From JAPLJC01 sp963697965 (GTDB lineage: Bacteria > Desulfobacterota > Desulfobaccia > Desulfobaccales > 0-14-0-80-60-11), in assembly GCA_963697965.1 (NCBI GenBank), contig OY969108.1, positions 2,790,001 through 2,854,000 of the forward strand: DNA of 64,000 nt, given 5' to 3'. A program made the position numbers and the translations under genes. Of this stretch, positions 1 through 11,656 are shown piece after piece. The notes under the pieces are model-generated. The model was not told where the DNA came from and did not search any database. It was given only the letters and a program-made list of their open reading frames with translations. Each line of letters begins with the position of its first letter. Position 1 is the first letter of the stretch.

Positions 1-1728
1 GACGGTCGGGGAGAGGTCCAGGGGCACCTGGGGCACCGGAATCACGCTCTCCACCCGCTCCTGGACCTGGTAATTGTCGGTTTCCGTGAGGGCGATGACG
101 CGCCCGCCCCGGGCCGTCACCTCTTCGATGTTTCCCCTGACCTTTTCCAGCACCGGGCTCCGGGTAGCCAGGACCACCACCGGCATCTCCCGGTCGATAA
201 GGGCAATGGGGCCATGTTTCATCTCCCCGGCGGCGTAACCTTCGGCGTGGATATAGGAGATTTCCTTGAGTTTCAAGGCCCCCTCCAGGGCGATGGGATA
301 ATGGAGCCCCCGCCCCAGGTAGAGGAAGTTGCGGGCTTCCATGTAGCGCCGGGCGGTCTCCCGGATCTGTTGGTCCAGGTCCAGGACCTCCTGGACCCAA
401 GTGGGCAACTTCAATAATTCCTGGAGGCGCCGCCGCACCTGATCTCGGGTAATCGTGCCGACGCGGCTGGCCAGAAACAGGGAGATGAGGTAGAGGGCCA
501 CCAACTGGGTGGTGAAGGCCTTGGTGGAGGCCACCCCGATCTCGGGGCCGGCGTGGGTGTAAAAGACCGCGTCGGCCTCCCGGGCGATGCTGGAACCCAC
601 CGCGTTGACAATGGCCAGGGTCTTGGCCCCCAGTTCCTTGCCGGCCAGGAGCCCGGCCCGGGTGTCAGCGGTCTCCCCGGATTGGGAGATAGGAATCAAC
701 AGGGTCTGGGAATCGACCAGGGGCTGGCGGTAACGGAATTCGGAGCCCAGGTCCACCTCCACCGGCAGGCGGCTCAGGCTCTCGATCAGAATCTTACCCA
801 CCATGGCGGCATGGTAGGAGGTGCCGCAGGCTACCAGAAAGATCTTGCGCAGCTTCTTGATATCCTTATTGGAGAAGGCGATCTCCTCTAAGATCACCTC
901 TCCCAGGTCGGGGTCGATCCGGCCCCTGAAGGTGTCGATCAAGGCAAGGGGCTGCTCGAAGATCTCCTTTTTCATGAAGTGTTTGTAGCCCGCCTTCTCC
1001 GCCATGGCCGGGCTCCAGGAGATTTGGTGCACCTGGCGGCTAACCGGCTGCCCGTCCCGCCCCAGCACGGCAAAGTCACTATCCTTGAGAACCACCAGGT
1101 CGTGGTCTTCCAGAAAGATCACCCGCCGGGTATACGGCAGGATGGCGGGAATATCGGAGGCCAGAAAATATTCCCCCTCCCCCAACCCCAGGATCAGGGG
1201 ACTCTCCTTGCGGGCCGCCACCAGCATCCGGGGCTCATTAGAGTTGACCATGACCAGGGCGTAGGATCCCCGGATGGACTCCAGGGAGAGGCGCACCGCC
1301 TCCAGGTATTCCGCCCCCTGGCGCAAATTCTTGACGATGAGGTGCGAGACGATCTCCGTGTCCGTTTCCGATGAGAAGTGGTGGCCTTCCTTGATCAGAT
1401 CTTCCTTGAGGTCCAGATAGTTCTCGATGATGCCGTTGTGAACCACGGCGATGGAGTCCACCAGGTGGGGATGGGCATTGGCCTCGGAGGGGCGGCCATG
1501 GGTGGCCCAGCGGGTATGGCCGATGCCCACCTGGCCGGGCAGGGGATGCCGGCTTAATAACTTTTCCAGTTCCGCCAGTTTACCCAGGCTGCGGCGAATA
1601 TCTATGGAGTGATCGCTGATCACCGCCATCCCGGCGGAATCGTAGCCTCGATACTCCAGGCGCTTGAGGCCGTCCAGGATGATGGGCATGGCCTCCCGGG
1701 GCCCCAGATAACCGATGATGCCGCACAT
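1..1728 (-). CDS. glmS: Glutamine-fructose-6-phosphate aminotransferase (isomerizing), C-terminus off window
   Basis: Makes glucosamine-6-phosphate from fructose-6-phosphate and glutamine, the first step toward UDP-GlcNAc for peptidoglycan and LPS, in the cytoplasm. The protein opens with MCGIIGYLG, so the Cys2 nucleophile of the N-terminal glutaminase domain is present. Further on are GIGHTRWATHG and HNGIIENY of the class II amidotransferase fold, then two SIS sugar-isomerase domains (GTSYHA, SQSGETADT, EGALKLKEISY, EMKHGPIAL). 576 codons are visible of about 609 usual, so roughly the last 30 residues lie beyond position 1. No glmS-ribozyme-like leader was recognised upstream. glmU follows the same orientation 156 bases upstream, so both precursor enzymes sit together. 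Confidence 0.96.
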   Translation of the reverse strand, partial: MCGIIGYLGPREAMPIILDGLKRLEYRGYDSAGMAVISDHSIDIRRSLGKLAELEKLLSRHPLPGQVGIGHTRWATHGRPSEANAHPHLVDSIAVVHNGIIENYLDLKEDLIKEGHHFSSETDTEIVSHLIVKNLRQGAEYLEAVRLSLESIRGSYALVMVNSNEPRMLVAARKESPLILGLGEGEYFLASDIPAILPYTRRVIFLEDHDLVVLKDSDFAVLGRDGQPVSRQVHQISWSPAMAEKAGYKHFMKKEIFEQPLALIDTFRGRIDPDLGEVILEEIAFSNKDIKKLRKIFLVACGTSYHAAMVGKILIESLSRLPVEVDLGSEFRYRQPLVDSQTLLIPISQSGETADTRAGLLAGKELGAKTLAIVNAVGSSIAREADAVFYTHAGPEIGVASTKAFTTQLVALYLISLFLASRVGTITRDQVRRRLQELLKLPTWVQEVLDLDQQIRETARRYMEARNFLYLGRGLHYPIALEGALKLKEISYIHAEGYAAGEMKHGPIALIDREMPVVVLATRSPVLEKVRGNIEEVTARGGRVIALTETDNYQVQERVESVIPVPQVPLDLSPTV

Positions 1729-1884
1729 AATTATCTCCCTTGCAGCAAACGCTGGTCAGTAGCGAATTGCCGTTAAGTCTGGTTGCTGAATGGATGACCA
1801 CGAACCCGGCCGCTAAATCCCGGCTATCCCCCATTCCCAGACCAACTTGAATTTCAGACAAGAAACTGGCCACTGACTACTGGC

Positions 1885-3285
1885 CTATTTCTTCTTTTTC
1901 TTGCCGCCGAGGCGGCGCTCCAGGTTCACCTGCCGGGCCCGGGAGATGGCCAGTTTGCCCGGCGGCACGTCTTGGGTGATGGTGGAGCCGGCCCCGACAT
2001 AGGCCCCGGCGCCCACGGTCACCGGCGCCACCAGGGCGGTGTTGCTGCCGATGAAAACCCCCTCCCCGATGATGGTGGGGTGCTTTTTGACCCCGTCATA
2101 GTTGCAGGTGATGGTGCCGGCGCCCACGTTGGTCCCAGGGCCTATGTCGGCGTCCCCCAGGTAGCTCAGGTGCCCGGCCTTGACCCCTTCCCGGAGCACC
2201 GATTTCTTCACCTCCACGAAATTGCCCACCCTGGCCCCGGCCCGGAGATCGCTGCCGGGCCGCAGATGGGCCCAGGGGCCCAGGGAAACCTTAGGCCCCA
2301 GGCGGCTCTGGCTGATAACGCAGCCCATCCTCACCAGGACCCCATCTTCCAGGACGGAGTCGACAATCTGCACCACCGGCCCAATTACGCAGTTTTCGCC
2401 AATGACGGTGGCCCCCTGGAGATAGACGTTGGGGTGGATGACCGTGTCCCGGCCGATGCTGACCCCGGGCTCGATATAGGCGGACTCCGGGTCGATGAGG
2501 GTGACCCCCTGGTCCAGGTGCCTGGCGTTGATGCTGCGCTTCACCGTCTGGGTGGCCGCGGCCAGCTCGGCCCGGCTGTTGATCCCCAAGAGGCTTTCCT
2601 GGTCCGGGTCCACCAGGACCGCAACGACCCGACCCTGCTCCCGGGCGATCCGGACCAGGTCGGTGAGATAGATTTCGCCGGTCACCGGGCTGGGCTGCAG
2701 GCGTTGCAGAGCCACTCTTAAGAAGGCGGCGTCGAAAAAATAGACGCCGGTGTTAATTTCCCGGATCGCCAGGATCTCGGGGTGCTCCCGGGCGTCCTTG
2801 GCCTGCACCACCGCCTTGACCAGGCCCTCCCGATCCCGCACCACCCGGCCGTAATGGGCCCCGTCATCCAGTTCGATGGTCTGAATGGTGACCGCCGCCC
2901 CGGTTGCCTGATGCAGCCGGTGGAGGGCCAGGATGCTCTCCCCGGCAATCAGCGGGGCATCGCCGCAAAGCACCAGGACCGTCCGGGCCGCCGCCGGCAA
3001 ATTGGCGGCCAGGGCCACCTGCACCGCGTGGCCGGTGCCATTCTGGGGGTTCTGGACTACAAAGCGCGCCCCGGAATCTGGTACGGCTTCCTGCACCTCT
3101 GCCGCCCCGTAGCCCACCACCATCACGATGTCCTCCATGCCGACGACCCTCAGGGTATCCAGCAGGTAGGCGATCATGGGGCGGCCCAGGATTTCATGGA
3201 GCACCTTGGGCCGGGCCGATTTCATGCGGGTGCCCTGCCCCGCGGCCAGGACGATGGCAGTGATCTTAGCGGTCAGCTTCTCCAT
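1885..3285 (-). CDS. glmU: Bifunctional UDP-GlcNAc pyrophosphorylase / glucosamine-1-P acetyltransferase
   Basis: Catalyses the last two steps to UDP-GlcNAc: acetylation of glucosamine-1-phosphate and uridyl transfer. The 466-residue length is normal for the family. The N-terminal nucleotidyltransferase domain has the signature LAAGQGTRMKS near residue 13 and CGDAPL for metal and uridine binding. The C-terminal half is a left-handed beta-helix of hexapeptide repeats with the acetyltransferase-typical HLSYLGDADIG and NYDGVKKH. The protein ends in a short lysine-rich tail. It lies next to glmS in the same direction, giving a compact amino-sugar locus. Confidence 0.96.
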   Translation of the reverse strand: MEKLTAKITAIVLAAGQGTRMKSARPKVLHEILGRPMIAYLLDTLRVVGMEDIVMVVGYGAAEVQEAVPDSGARFVVQNPQNGTGHAVQVALAANLPAAARTVLVLCGDAPLIAGESILALHRLHQATGAAVTIQTIELDDGAHYGRVVRDREGLVKAVVQAKDAREHPEILAIREINTGVYFFDAAFLRVALQRLQPSPVTGEIYLTDLVRIAREQGRVVAVLVDPDQESLLGINSRAELAAATQTVKRSINARHLDQGVTLIDPESAYIEPGVSIGRDTVIHPNVYLQGATVIGENCVIGPVVQIVDSVLEDGVLVRMGCVISQSRLGPKVSLGPWAHLRPGSDLRAGARVGNFVEVKKSVLREGVKAGHLSYLGDADIGPGTNVGAGTITCNYDGVKKHPTIIGEGVFIGSNTALVAPVTVGAGAYVGAGSTITQDVPPGKLAISRARQVNLERRLGGKKKKK

Positions 3286-3422
3286 CTTCTTCCTTTTTAT
3301 ACACCCTTTATGCCAAATTGCAGGTGCGTAGGATGTCCCCTAATTTTTTTAATTCGGGGTAATCCCTAAAATCTGCGGAATCGCTAAACATAACAGACCC
3401 CAATATAATTTATTAAGTAAAA

Positions 3423-3443
3423 GTAGGGTGCGTCTTACGCACC
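3423..3443 (+). repeat. GTAG-headed REP palindrome (downstream side of RAYT gene)
   Basis: The tetranucleotide GTAG is followed by a hairpin with arms GGTGCGT and ACGCACC around a CTT loop. GTAG-headed palindromes are the known form of REP sequences associated with RAYT transposases. An inverted copy lies at 4023-4043, on the other side of the RAYT gene. Confidence 0.85.
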
Positions 3444-3463
3444 TTTTAGGTCTTTTTTATCAC

Positions 3464-4015
3464 TTATTCACCAAATTTCATTTCAATTGTGTCTTCGTCA
3501 TTGATTCCACCCCAATCAGCAGGATAAAGCCCATTCGCGACATACCGATGAAACGTCGAATAAGGCCAATCCAGGACTCTTTTCACATAGCCATGTTTCA
3601 CTGGATTCCAGTGCAGATAATCAAGGTGACACTGAAAATCGTGGTCATCTCGAATTAGTTGGTCCCAGAACCTTCTCTGCCATATCCTCTTCTCGCCGCG
3701 TTTGCTATGGGAATCGCCATTTTGTTCCTTATCTTCATCCAAAGAACCACAGCGCCTGCTCAGGCCTCGTTTAAAAATTGCCCAGCGAGAGGCAAAATTG
3801 TCGTCATTTTCCGGCAACGTCCAGATGGTGTGCAGATGATCCGGCAACAATACCCAGGCCTCTATGGTGAAGGGCAGGGTTTTCCTGACCTCTTGAATCT
3901 CCTCCCGCAAGGCAGCCCTGACTTGGTCGTTTGTCAAAAATGGTTGCCGCTCAAATGCGACCACGGTAAAGAAATAGGTCCCCCCCTTTAATCTGATTCG
4001 CCGGTATTCAGGCAT
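3464..4015 (-). CDS. REP-associated tyrosine transposase (RAYT, Y1/IS200-like)
   Basis: Single-strand DNA endonuclease of the Y1 (HUH) transposase superfamily that is linked to REP palindromes. The 183-residue protein shows the RAYT pattern: MPEYRRIRLKGGTYFFTVV at the start, the metal-binding HLH inside LLPDHLHTIW at residues 60-62, and a candidate catalytic tyrosine in DYLHWNPVKHG near residue 133. Two GTAG-headed hairpins in inverted orientation flank it at 3423-3443 and 4023-4043, the arrangement expected for a RAYT with its own REP pair. Other GTAG REPs of different stem sequence occur elsewhere in the window. Whether this enzyme acts on those is unknown. It looks intact. Confidence 0.88.
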   Translation of the reverse strand: MPEYRRIRLKGGTYFFTVVAFERQPFLTNDQVRAALREEIQEVRKTLPFTIEAWVLLPDHLHTIWTLPENDDNFASRWAIFKRGLSRRCGSLDEDKEQNGDSHSKRGEKRIWQRRFWDQLIRDDHDFQCHLDYLHWNPVKHGYVKRVLDWPYSTFHRYVANGLYPADWGGINDEDTIEMKFGE

Positions 4016-4022
4016 AATTTTT

Positions 4023-4043
4023 GGTGCGTAAGACGCACCCTAC
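4023..4043 (-). repeat. GTAG-headed REP palindrome (upstream side of RAYT gene)
   Basis: Exact inverted counterpart of the repeat at 3423-3443: read on the minus strand it is GTAG followed by arms GGTGCGT and ACGCACC. It sits just upstream of the RAYT start. Confidence 0.85.
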
Positions 4044-4088
4044 GAAGTTCAGCCCCGCGTTGGCCCAGATTTTCGTCTAGCTTCAGCC

Positions 4089-4226
4089 TCACGCGTTAAC
4101 CTCTGAAGGAAGGTCGACATAGCGTTCCCGAGCCATCTCGGCGCCATAGGCGATGCAGGCAAAGATAACCGCTTCCTTTTCTAATTTTTTTTTGTTCAAG
4201 ATTACCGCATCAAAGGCATCAGCCAA
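4089..4226 (-). CDS. Possible small protein downstream of DUF2283 gene
   Basis: A 45-residue open frame begins at a TTG that overlaps the end of the DUF2283 gene by 8 bases and stops at 4089. The peptide has protein-like composition (for example KKKLEKEAVIFACIAYGAEM and ARERYVDLPSEVNA). No family is recognised and there is no ATG near the start, so it may instead be the remnant of a longer gene. Translational coupling to the upstream gene would explain the weak start. Confidence 0.3.
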   Translation of the reverse strand: MADAFDAVILNKKKLEKEAVIFACIAYGAEMARERYVDLPSEVNA

Positions 4227-4416
4227 TCACCGCGTAATCCACTGCCCGAGGGTTATCCATGCGCTTGGTGGCATCCAGGATTTCCATGCCCACGACATTG
4301 CCATCCTTGTCATAGTCGATTATCAACCCCGGCTTGTCCTCGTCGCTTTCTTCAATGGGGGCATCGCTGAAGAGAATGCGCAGCACGTCCGCCTCGGGGT
4401 CGTAGGTTACCTTCAT
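4219..4416 (-). CDS. DUF2283 family small protein
   Basis: A 65-residue protein with the DUF2283 pattern: MKVTYDPEADVLRI at the start and a GLIIDYDKDGNVVGMEILDA-like core. Members are small beta-rich proteins of unknown function, often next to DUF4258 genes or in toxin-antitoxin-like pairs. No DUF4258 partner is visible here; the only neighbour is a possible 45-residue frame overlapping its stop. The gene lies between the RAYT transposase and the ATP synthase operon, in a less GC-rich accessory patch. Confidence 0.8.
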   Translation of the reverse strand: MKVTYDPEADVLRILFSDAPIEESDEDKPGLIIDYDKDGNVVGMEILDATKRMDNPRAVDYAVIG

Positions 4417-4544
4417 GAGATGCTCCTGAAGATTCTCCTGGTGATAAGGATAACATATAAAAAACCGCTGATTTTGTAAAAATGAAAAGGCAAGCCCGGA
4501 TACCCAGGCTTGCCTTTGGCTTGGATGTCAAATTTGACGAGGCC

Positions 4545-4952
4545 TTAGCGGCCGGCCACCTTTTCGCGCACCAGGGCGCGGCGCAGGGCGACTTCGGCCC
4601 GGACATAATCGGCCTGTTCGACCTTGGCCGTGGCCAGACGTCGTTCCGCCCGTTCTTTGGCCCGCTGGGCCCGCTCCAGGTCGATATCACAGCTTCGCTC
4701 AGCAGCTTCGGCAATGATGGTCACCTTTTCGCCGGTAACCTCGGCAAAGCCCCCGCTGATGCAAAGATGTTCCGTCGCGCCGCCCAGCCGGTAGTACATC
4801 TCACCTATGACCAGGGCGCTCAGGAAGGGGATGTGGCCCACCAGGACGCCGAACTGGCCTTCCACTCCCGGACAGACCACCACGTCGGCGTCGGTGGACA
4901 GCACCAGGTGATCGGGAGTGACTACCTCCAAACGGAGTTTCTTTTCTGCCAT
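4545..4952 (-). CDS. atpC: F1 ATP synthase epsilon subunit
   Basis: Central-stalk subunit that couples rotor movement to the catalytic head and inhibits reverse hydrolysis. The 135 residues are normal length. The N-terminal beta-sandwich carries the family hallmark GQFGVLVGHIPFLSAL, and the C-terminal part is the expected charged helical hairpin (ERAQRAKERAERRLATAK). It is the last gene of the atp operon, 18 bases after atpD, matching the usual D-C order. Confidence 0.95.
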   Translation of the reverse strand: MAEKKLRLEVVTPDHLVLSTDADVVVCPGVEGQFGVLVGHIPFLSALVIGEMYYRLGGATEHLCISGGFAEVTGEKVTIIAEAAERSCDIDLERAQRAKERAERRLATAKVEQADYVRAEVALRRALVREKVAGR

Positions 4953-4970
4953 GGGTCCCAGCCTCCTGCC

Positions 4971-6380
<1,410 letters not shown>

Positions 6381-6406
6381 TGTCTAAAGCTCCTCCTCCG
6401 GGCGGC

Positions 6407-7276
6407 TTAGCCTCTCAGGGCTTCAGCCCCGCCCACGATATCCATCAATTCTCTGGTAATGGTCGCCTGCCGGGCCTTGTTCATCACCAGGGTGAGTTGG
6501 GTGATCATTTCCTTGCAGTTGCTTTGGGCATTGTCCATGGCGGTCATCCGGGCGGCATACTCGCTGGCGGAATTCTCCAGGAAGCCGTGGTAGACCTGGA
6601 CGTTGATGTACTTGGGCAGCAGGTATTCCAGGAACTGCTCCATGGGCGGTTCAAAGAGATACTCCACGCCCGCGGCCTCTGCCGCGGCCGCCCCGGGTTG
6701 AATGGGTAGGAGCTGCACCAGGGTCGGCCTTTGGACCGCCATATTGATAAAGGTGGAGTGGATCAGGTGGACCTCCTGCACCGCTCCGCTAAGGAAGGCG
6801 CTCATGATCTCCCGGGCCACCGCCACCGCGTTGGAGAAATCGAACTTATTCCACACGTCCACGTATTGGGCCAGCATTTCCCGTTTGCGCCGCCGGAAGA
6901 AGTCCCGGCCTTTGCGGCCCACGCAGGTCAGGGAAACCTCGAGGCCTGCCGCCTCTTTTTCTCTGATGAACTTCACCGCCTGGTTGATCAGGTTGACGTT
7001 GAAGGAGCCGCACAGGCCCCGGTCGGCGGTCATCAACACCAGCCCCACCCGGGTGACATCGGCGGCCTGGGTAAAGAAGGGATGGATCTCCGGCTCCACC
7101 CGGCCGGCTATGTTGCCCAGCATCATGGAGAAGGCCTGGGCATAGGGCCGAAAGCCTTCCATGCGCAGCTGGGCGCCCCGCAATTTAGCGGCGGAGACCA
7201 TGTTCATGGCCTTGGTGATCTGCTGGGTCTTTTTGACCGCCCCTATCTTGCGTCTGATATCTCTTAGGGTCGCCAT
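6407..7276 (-). CDS. atpG: F1 ATP synthase gamma subunit
   Basis: Rotor shaft inside the alpha3beta3 head. The 289-residue protein starts MATLRDIRRKIGAVKKTQQI with the typical N-terminal helix and ends in the conserved C-terminal helix (NKARQATITRELMDIVGGAE). The middle Rossmann-like part carries TADRGLCGSFN, diagnostic of the family. It lies between atpA (15 bases) and atpD (26 bases) in the standard A-G-D order. Confidence 0.97.
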   Translation of the reverse strand: MATLRDIRRKIGAVKKTQQITKAMNMVSAAKLRGAQLRMEGFRPYAQAFSMMLGNIAGRVEPEIHPFFTQAADVTRVGLVLMTADRGLCGSFNVNLINQAVKFIREKEAAGLEVSLTCVGRKGRDFFRRRKREMLAQYVDVWNKFDFSNAVAVAREIMSAFLSGAVQEVHLIHSTFINMAVQRPTLVQLLPIQPGAAAAEAAGVEYLFEPPMEQFLEYLLPKYINVQVYHGFLENSASEYAARMTAMDNAQSNCKEMITQLTLVMNKARQATITRELMDIVGGAEALRG

Positions 7277-7291
7277 CCTTATCCCCCGGTA

Positions 7292-8812
<1,521 letters not shown>

Positions 8813-8815
8813 TTA

Positions 8816-9364
8816 TCAGACCTCGCCTTTTATTAAGGATTCTCTTAAGGAATTGAGCTGGGTGCGGACGCTGCCATCCAGCACCAAGTCCCCCACCCGG
8901 GCTACAATGCCGCCGATGATACTGGGGTCTTCCTCCACCTCCATCACCACCGTGGCGCCCGTTAACTTCTCCATGGTTTGCTGCAGACGCTTCCGGGTGG
9001 CATCCTCCAGGGGAATGGCGGCCTTTACCTTGGCCCGGCTGACGTTCTCCACCTGGTCCACCAATTGCTGATAGGACTGAGCCACGCCCTCCAGGGCGTT
9101 GAGGCGGAGCTTGTCGAACATGAGTTGCAGCAGGTTGCTCACCATGGGGGGCATTTGCAAAAGTTCGATCATCCGGAGGAGTAATTTGCGGCGGTCCTCA
9201 CGGCTGTGGACCGGATTGAGAAGCGCGTCCTGCAGTTCCGGCTCCCGCTGCAAAAGATGGGCGAACCCACTTATCCCCTCCCCATACTCCTTGTACTTGC
9301 CGTCCTCCTTGCCCAGGGTCAGCAAGGCCTTGGCATAGCGTCGGGCAACGGTCAGATCAATCAA
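8816..9364 (-). CDS. atpH: F1 ATP synthase delta subunit (OSCP)
   Basis: Peripheral-stalk connector between the b subunits and the F1 head. The 182-residue protein has the N-terminal ARRYAKALL helix and the C-terminal conserved DPSIIGGIVARVGD element. The chosen start is a TTG that overlaps the atpF stop in a TTGA arrangement, so translation is probably coupled. No ATG lies close by. Operon order b'-b-delta-alpha is as expected. Confidence 0.95.
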   Translation of the reverse strand: MIDLTVARRYAKALLTLGKEDGKYKEYGEGISGFAHLLQREPELQDALLNPVHSREDRRKLLLRMIELLQMPPMVSNLLQLMFDKLRLNALEGVAQSYQQLVDQVENVSRAKVKAAIPLEDATRKRLQQTMEKLTGATVVMEVEEDPSIIGGIVARVGDLVLDGSVRTQLNSLRESLIKGEV

Positions 9365-9978
9365 TGGGTCTCCACCACCTTTTTGAGATATTCCTTCACC
9401 AGACCTTGCTGGTCCGCGAGGGTTGCCTTCTCTTTAATGAGATCGGCGGCCATCTGGGTGGCCAGGTCCGCCACTTCCTCCCGCAATCCTTGGGTGGCCT
9501 TCCTGGTCTCCTGCTGGATGGAGAGGGAGGCCATCTCTTTGATGCGGGCCGCCACCGCGTTGGCCTTATCCAGGATCTTGGCCTTTTCCATCTCGCCTTC
9601 ATCCATATACTGCTTGAGAATGGCTTCCCGCTCTTTGGCCACTTCGGCCAGGCGGGCTTCCGCTTCCTTAAGGGCCGCCGCCGCCGCCGCCTTTTGCTTC
9701 TCCAGATCCTCCAGGCTCTTGGCGATCCCCTGGGAACGGGCCATGAAGAAGTTTTTAACGGGGAACTTTTTGGTGAGGATATAGATCAGAAGACCGACGA
9801 ACACCAAAAAATTGACGGTGCGCCAGGTGAAATCGGTAATCTTGGCCGAGCTGATGCCCTCCTGACCACCGGGGACCCCTTCCGAGGCCAGGGCCAGCCC
9901 CACCAGCAACAGGCAGACCACCAGGGCACCTAGGAACACCACGCCCCAGCGCCAAGCGGTTCGGTTCTCCAGGTTCAT
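9361..9978 (-). CDS. atpF: F0 ATP synthase subunit b
   Basis: Peripheral stalk subunit of the membrane F0 sector. The start at 9978 overlaps the end of the b' gene as ATGA; a longer reading frame upstream lies inside that gene and is discounted. The protein begins with an unusually hydrophobic segment (residues 9-32, ending ALASEG) resembling a signal sequence or extra membrane span. It is followed by the normal b-type anchor FLVFVGLLIYILTKKFP and a long charged coiled coil (for example KQKAAAAAALKEAEARLAEV). An added N-terminal hydrophobic segment is common in b subunits from this part of the bacteria. Confidence 0.94.
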   Translation of the reverse strand: MNLENRTAWRWGVVFLGALVVCLLLVGLALASEGVPGGQEGISSAKITDFTWRTVNFLVFVGLLIYILTKKFPVKNFFMARSQGIAKSLEDLEKQKAAAAAALKEAEARLAEVAKEREAILKQYMDEGEMEKAKILDKANAVAARIKEMASLSIQQETRKATQGLREEVADLATQMAADLIKEKATLADQQGLVKEYLKKVVETH

Positions 9979-10403
9979 GAGAGCTCCCTCCCCAGGATCT
10001 TGGAGGCCAGCGACTGGGCGAAGGACTGGGTCTGGGTCTGCAAGGACTTCCGGGCCCGCGCCACGTCTGACTTGATCCGTTCCTCCACCTGCGACCATTC
10101 CTGGTTCACTTCCCGTTTGATTTCCTCCAACAGGGCCGCTTCCGCCTCCGAACCTTTCTGTTTCAAGGACTCCCGGGCCTCGACCCCTTCCCGCCGGGCG
10201 GCGGCCAGCTTGTCCTTGGTTTCCCTATCGACTCCCTGACCCGTGGTCTCCATAAAATCGATGTCGGACTTTTGGGCATCCATTCTGGCCTGGCGCGCCT
10301 TCAGGGCCTCCCGGATGGGCCGGAACAGCACCATATTGAGGAGAAAGACCAGGACCAAAAAAGTGACCAGTTGTGCGCCTACGCTCCAATCGATCTGAAT
10401 CAT
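9975..10403 (-). CDS. F0 ATP synthase subunit b' (second b-type subunit)
   Basis: First gene of this atp cluster. The 142-residue protein has one membrane span (LVTFLVLVFLLNMVLFRPI) at the N-terminus and a charged helical remainder, the build of a short b-type stalk subunit. Paired b and b' genes are typical of photosynthetic bacteria and of many Desulfobacterota. The a and c subunits of F0 are not in the window, so they must be encoded elsewhere, a known split arrangement. It ends overlapping atpF by four bases. Confidence 0.92.
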   Translation of the reverse strand: MIQIDWSVGAQLVTFLVLVFLLNMVLFRPIREALKARQARMDAQKSDIDFMETTGQGVDRETKDKLAAARREGVEARESLKQKGSEAEAALLEEIKREVNQEWSQVEERIKSDVARARKSLQTQTQSFAQSLASKILGRELS

Positions 10404-10554
10404 GCCTGGCTGCCACCTCGTATTTTATTCTCTAAAAACAGAGACTTACCTGCATAGAGGGCTAGATTTCGCGGCTGCGCTCATGTGTAACTTTTCACGA
10501 ACCCTTTTTTAGCCTATTTTTAGCGGGCTGTCAAAAATTTTTTTCAAAAAAATT

Positions 10555-11655
10555 TTAAGCCCCGAAAAGATAGCGGCGCATACGGATATTAAAGAGAAAT
10601 CCCAGTCCCAGGAGGGTGGTGACCAGGGAGGAGCCACCGTAGCTGAAAAGAGGCAGGGGGATGCCCACCACTGGCATAACACCGGTAACCATACAGAGAT
10701 TTACAAAGATCTGCCAGAAGATCAGGGCGGTCACCCCCAGGGCCAGGAAGTGGCCGAAGCGGTCCTTGCAGTCCCGGGCCACCCGCAAGCCCCACAGGGC
10801 CAGGCCGGCGAACAGCAGCAAGAGCACCGTCGAGCCCACGAAGCCCCACTCCTCGGCGAAGACCGAAAAGACGAAATCGGTGTGCTGCTCCGGCAAAAAA
10901 TAGAGCTGGCTCTGGGTCCCTCGCAGGAAACCCTTGCCCCAGAACTGGCCGGAGCCCACGGCAATCATGGACTGGAGGATGTGGTAGCCCGCGCCCAAAG
11001 GGTCCTTTTCCGGATTGACGAAGGTGAGCACCCGCTGGCGTTGGTAGGCCTTGAGAAGCATCCAGACCACCGGGGAGCATAGCGCCATGGCCAGGGCCAG
11101 GCCCGCCAGGGTGCGCCAGCGGACCCCGACGAAGAGGATCATGCTCCCCGCCACCAGGGCCACCAGGATACCGGAGCCCAGGTCCGGCTGCTTGATGATC
11201 AGCGCCACCGGGACCAAGACCAGCAGCCCCGGGACCAGCAGATCCTTCAAGCGCATGGCCTCCAGCCGGGGGCGGCGGTTGAAATAGGTAGCCAGGGCCA
11301 GAATCACCGCGATCTTGGCCAGTTCCGCCGGCTGAAAGGAAAGGGGCCCCAGGGGCAGCCAACGCCGGGAGCCGGCCACCGTCTTCCCGGCCACCATCAC
11401 TACCACCAGGGTCACGATACTGAGGATATAAAGGGGATAGCCGAGCTTCTCCAGGTGCCGGTAGTCATAAAACAGGGTCACGAACATCAGACCCAGGCCC
11501 ACCGCCAGCCAGTAGCACTGCCGGATGTAAAGGGGTGTCCCTTCGCCCCGGTTGTATCCGGCGCTATAAAGATTGACGACGCCCATGGCGGCGATGCACA
11601 GCACCAGCCCCAAGACCAGGTAATCGAAGTTTTGCACTAAACGGCGGTCAAACAT
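10555..11655 (-). CDS. rodA: RodA, SEDS-family peptidoglycan polymerase
   Basis: Integral membrane glycosyltransferase of the SEDS family that polymerises peptidoglycan during cell elongation. The 366 residues and about ten hydrophobic segments fit RodA better than the longer FtsW. Conserved pieces include GSRRWLPLGPLSFQPAELAK, the catalytic-loop region QPDLGSGI, and the C-terminal PLPLFSYGGSSL. The usual neighbours mreBCD and pbp2 are not visible upstream, where there are repeats and a toxin-antitoxin pair instead. Confidence 0.94.
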   Translation of the reverse strand: MFDRRLVQNFDYLVLGLVLCIAAMGVVNLYSAGYNRGEGTPLYIRQCYWLAVGLGLMFVTLFYDYRHLEKLGYPLYILSIVTLVVVMVAGKTVAGSRRWLPLGPLSFQPAELAKIAVILALATYFNRRPRLEAMRLKDLLVPGLLVLVPVALIIKQPDLGSGILVALVAGSMILFVGVRWRTLAGLALAMALCSPVVWMLLKAYQRQRVLTFVNPEKDPLGAGYHILQSMIAVGSGQFWGKGFLRGTQSQLYFLPEQHTDFVFSVFAEEWGFVGSTVLLLLFAGLALWGLRVARDCKDRFGHFLALGVTALIFWQIFVNLCMVTGVMPVVGIPLPLFSYGGSSLVTTLLGLGFLFNIRMRRYLFGA

Positions 11656-11656
11656 G

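Noticed and set aside
1729..1884. glmS ribozyme upstream of glmS
   Set aside because: No ribozyme core or pseudoknot pattern was recognised in the short glmU-glmS gap, which instead has short CAGTAGT-like repeats.
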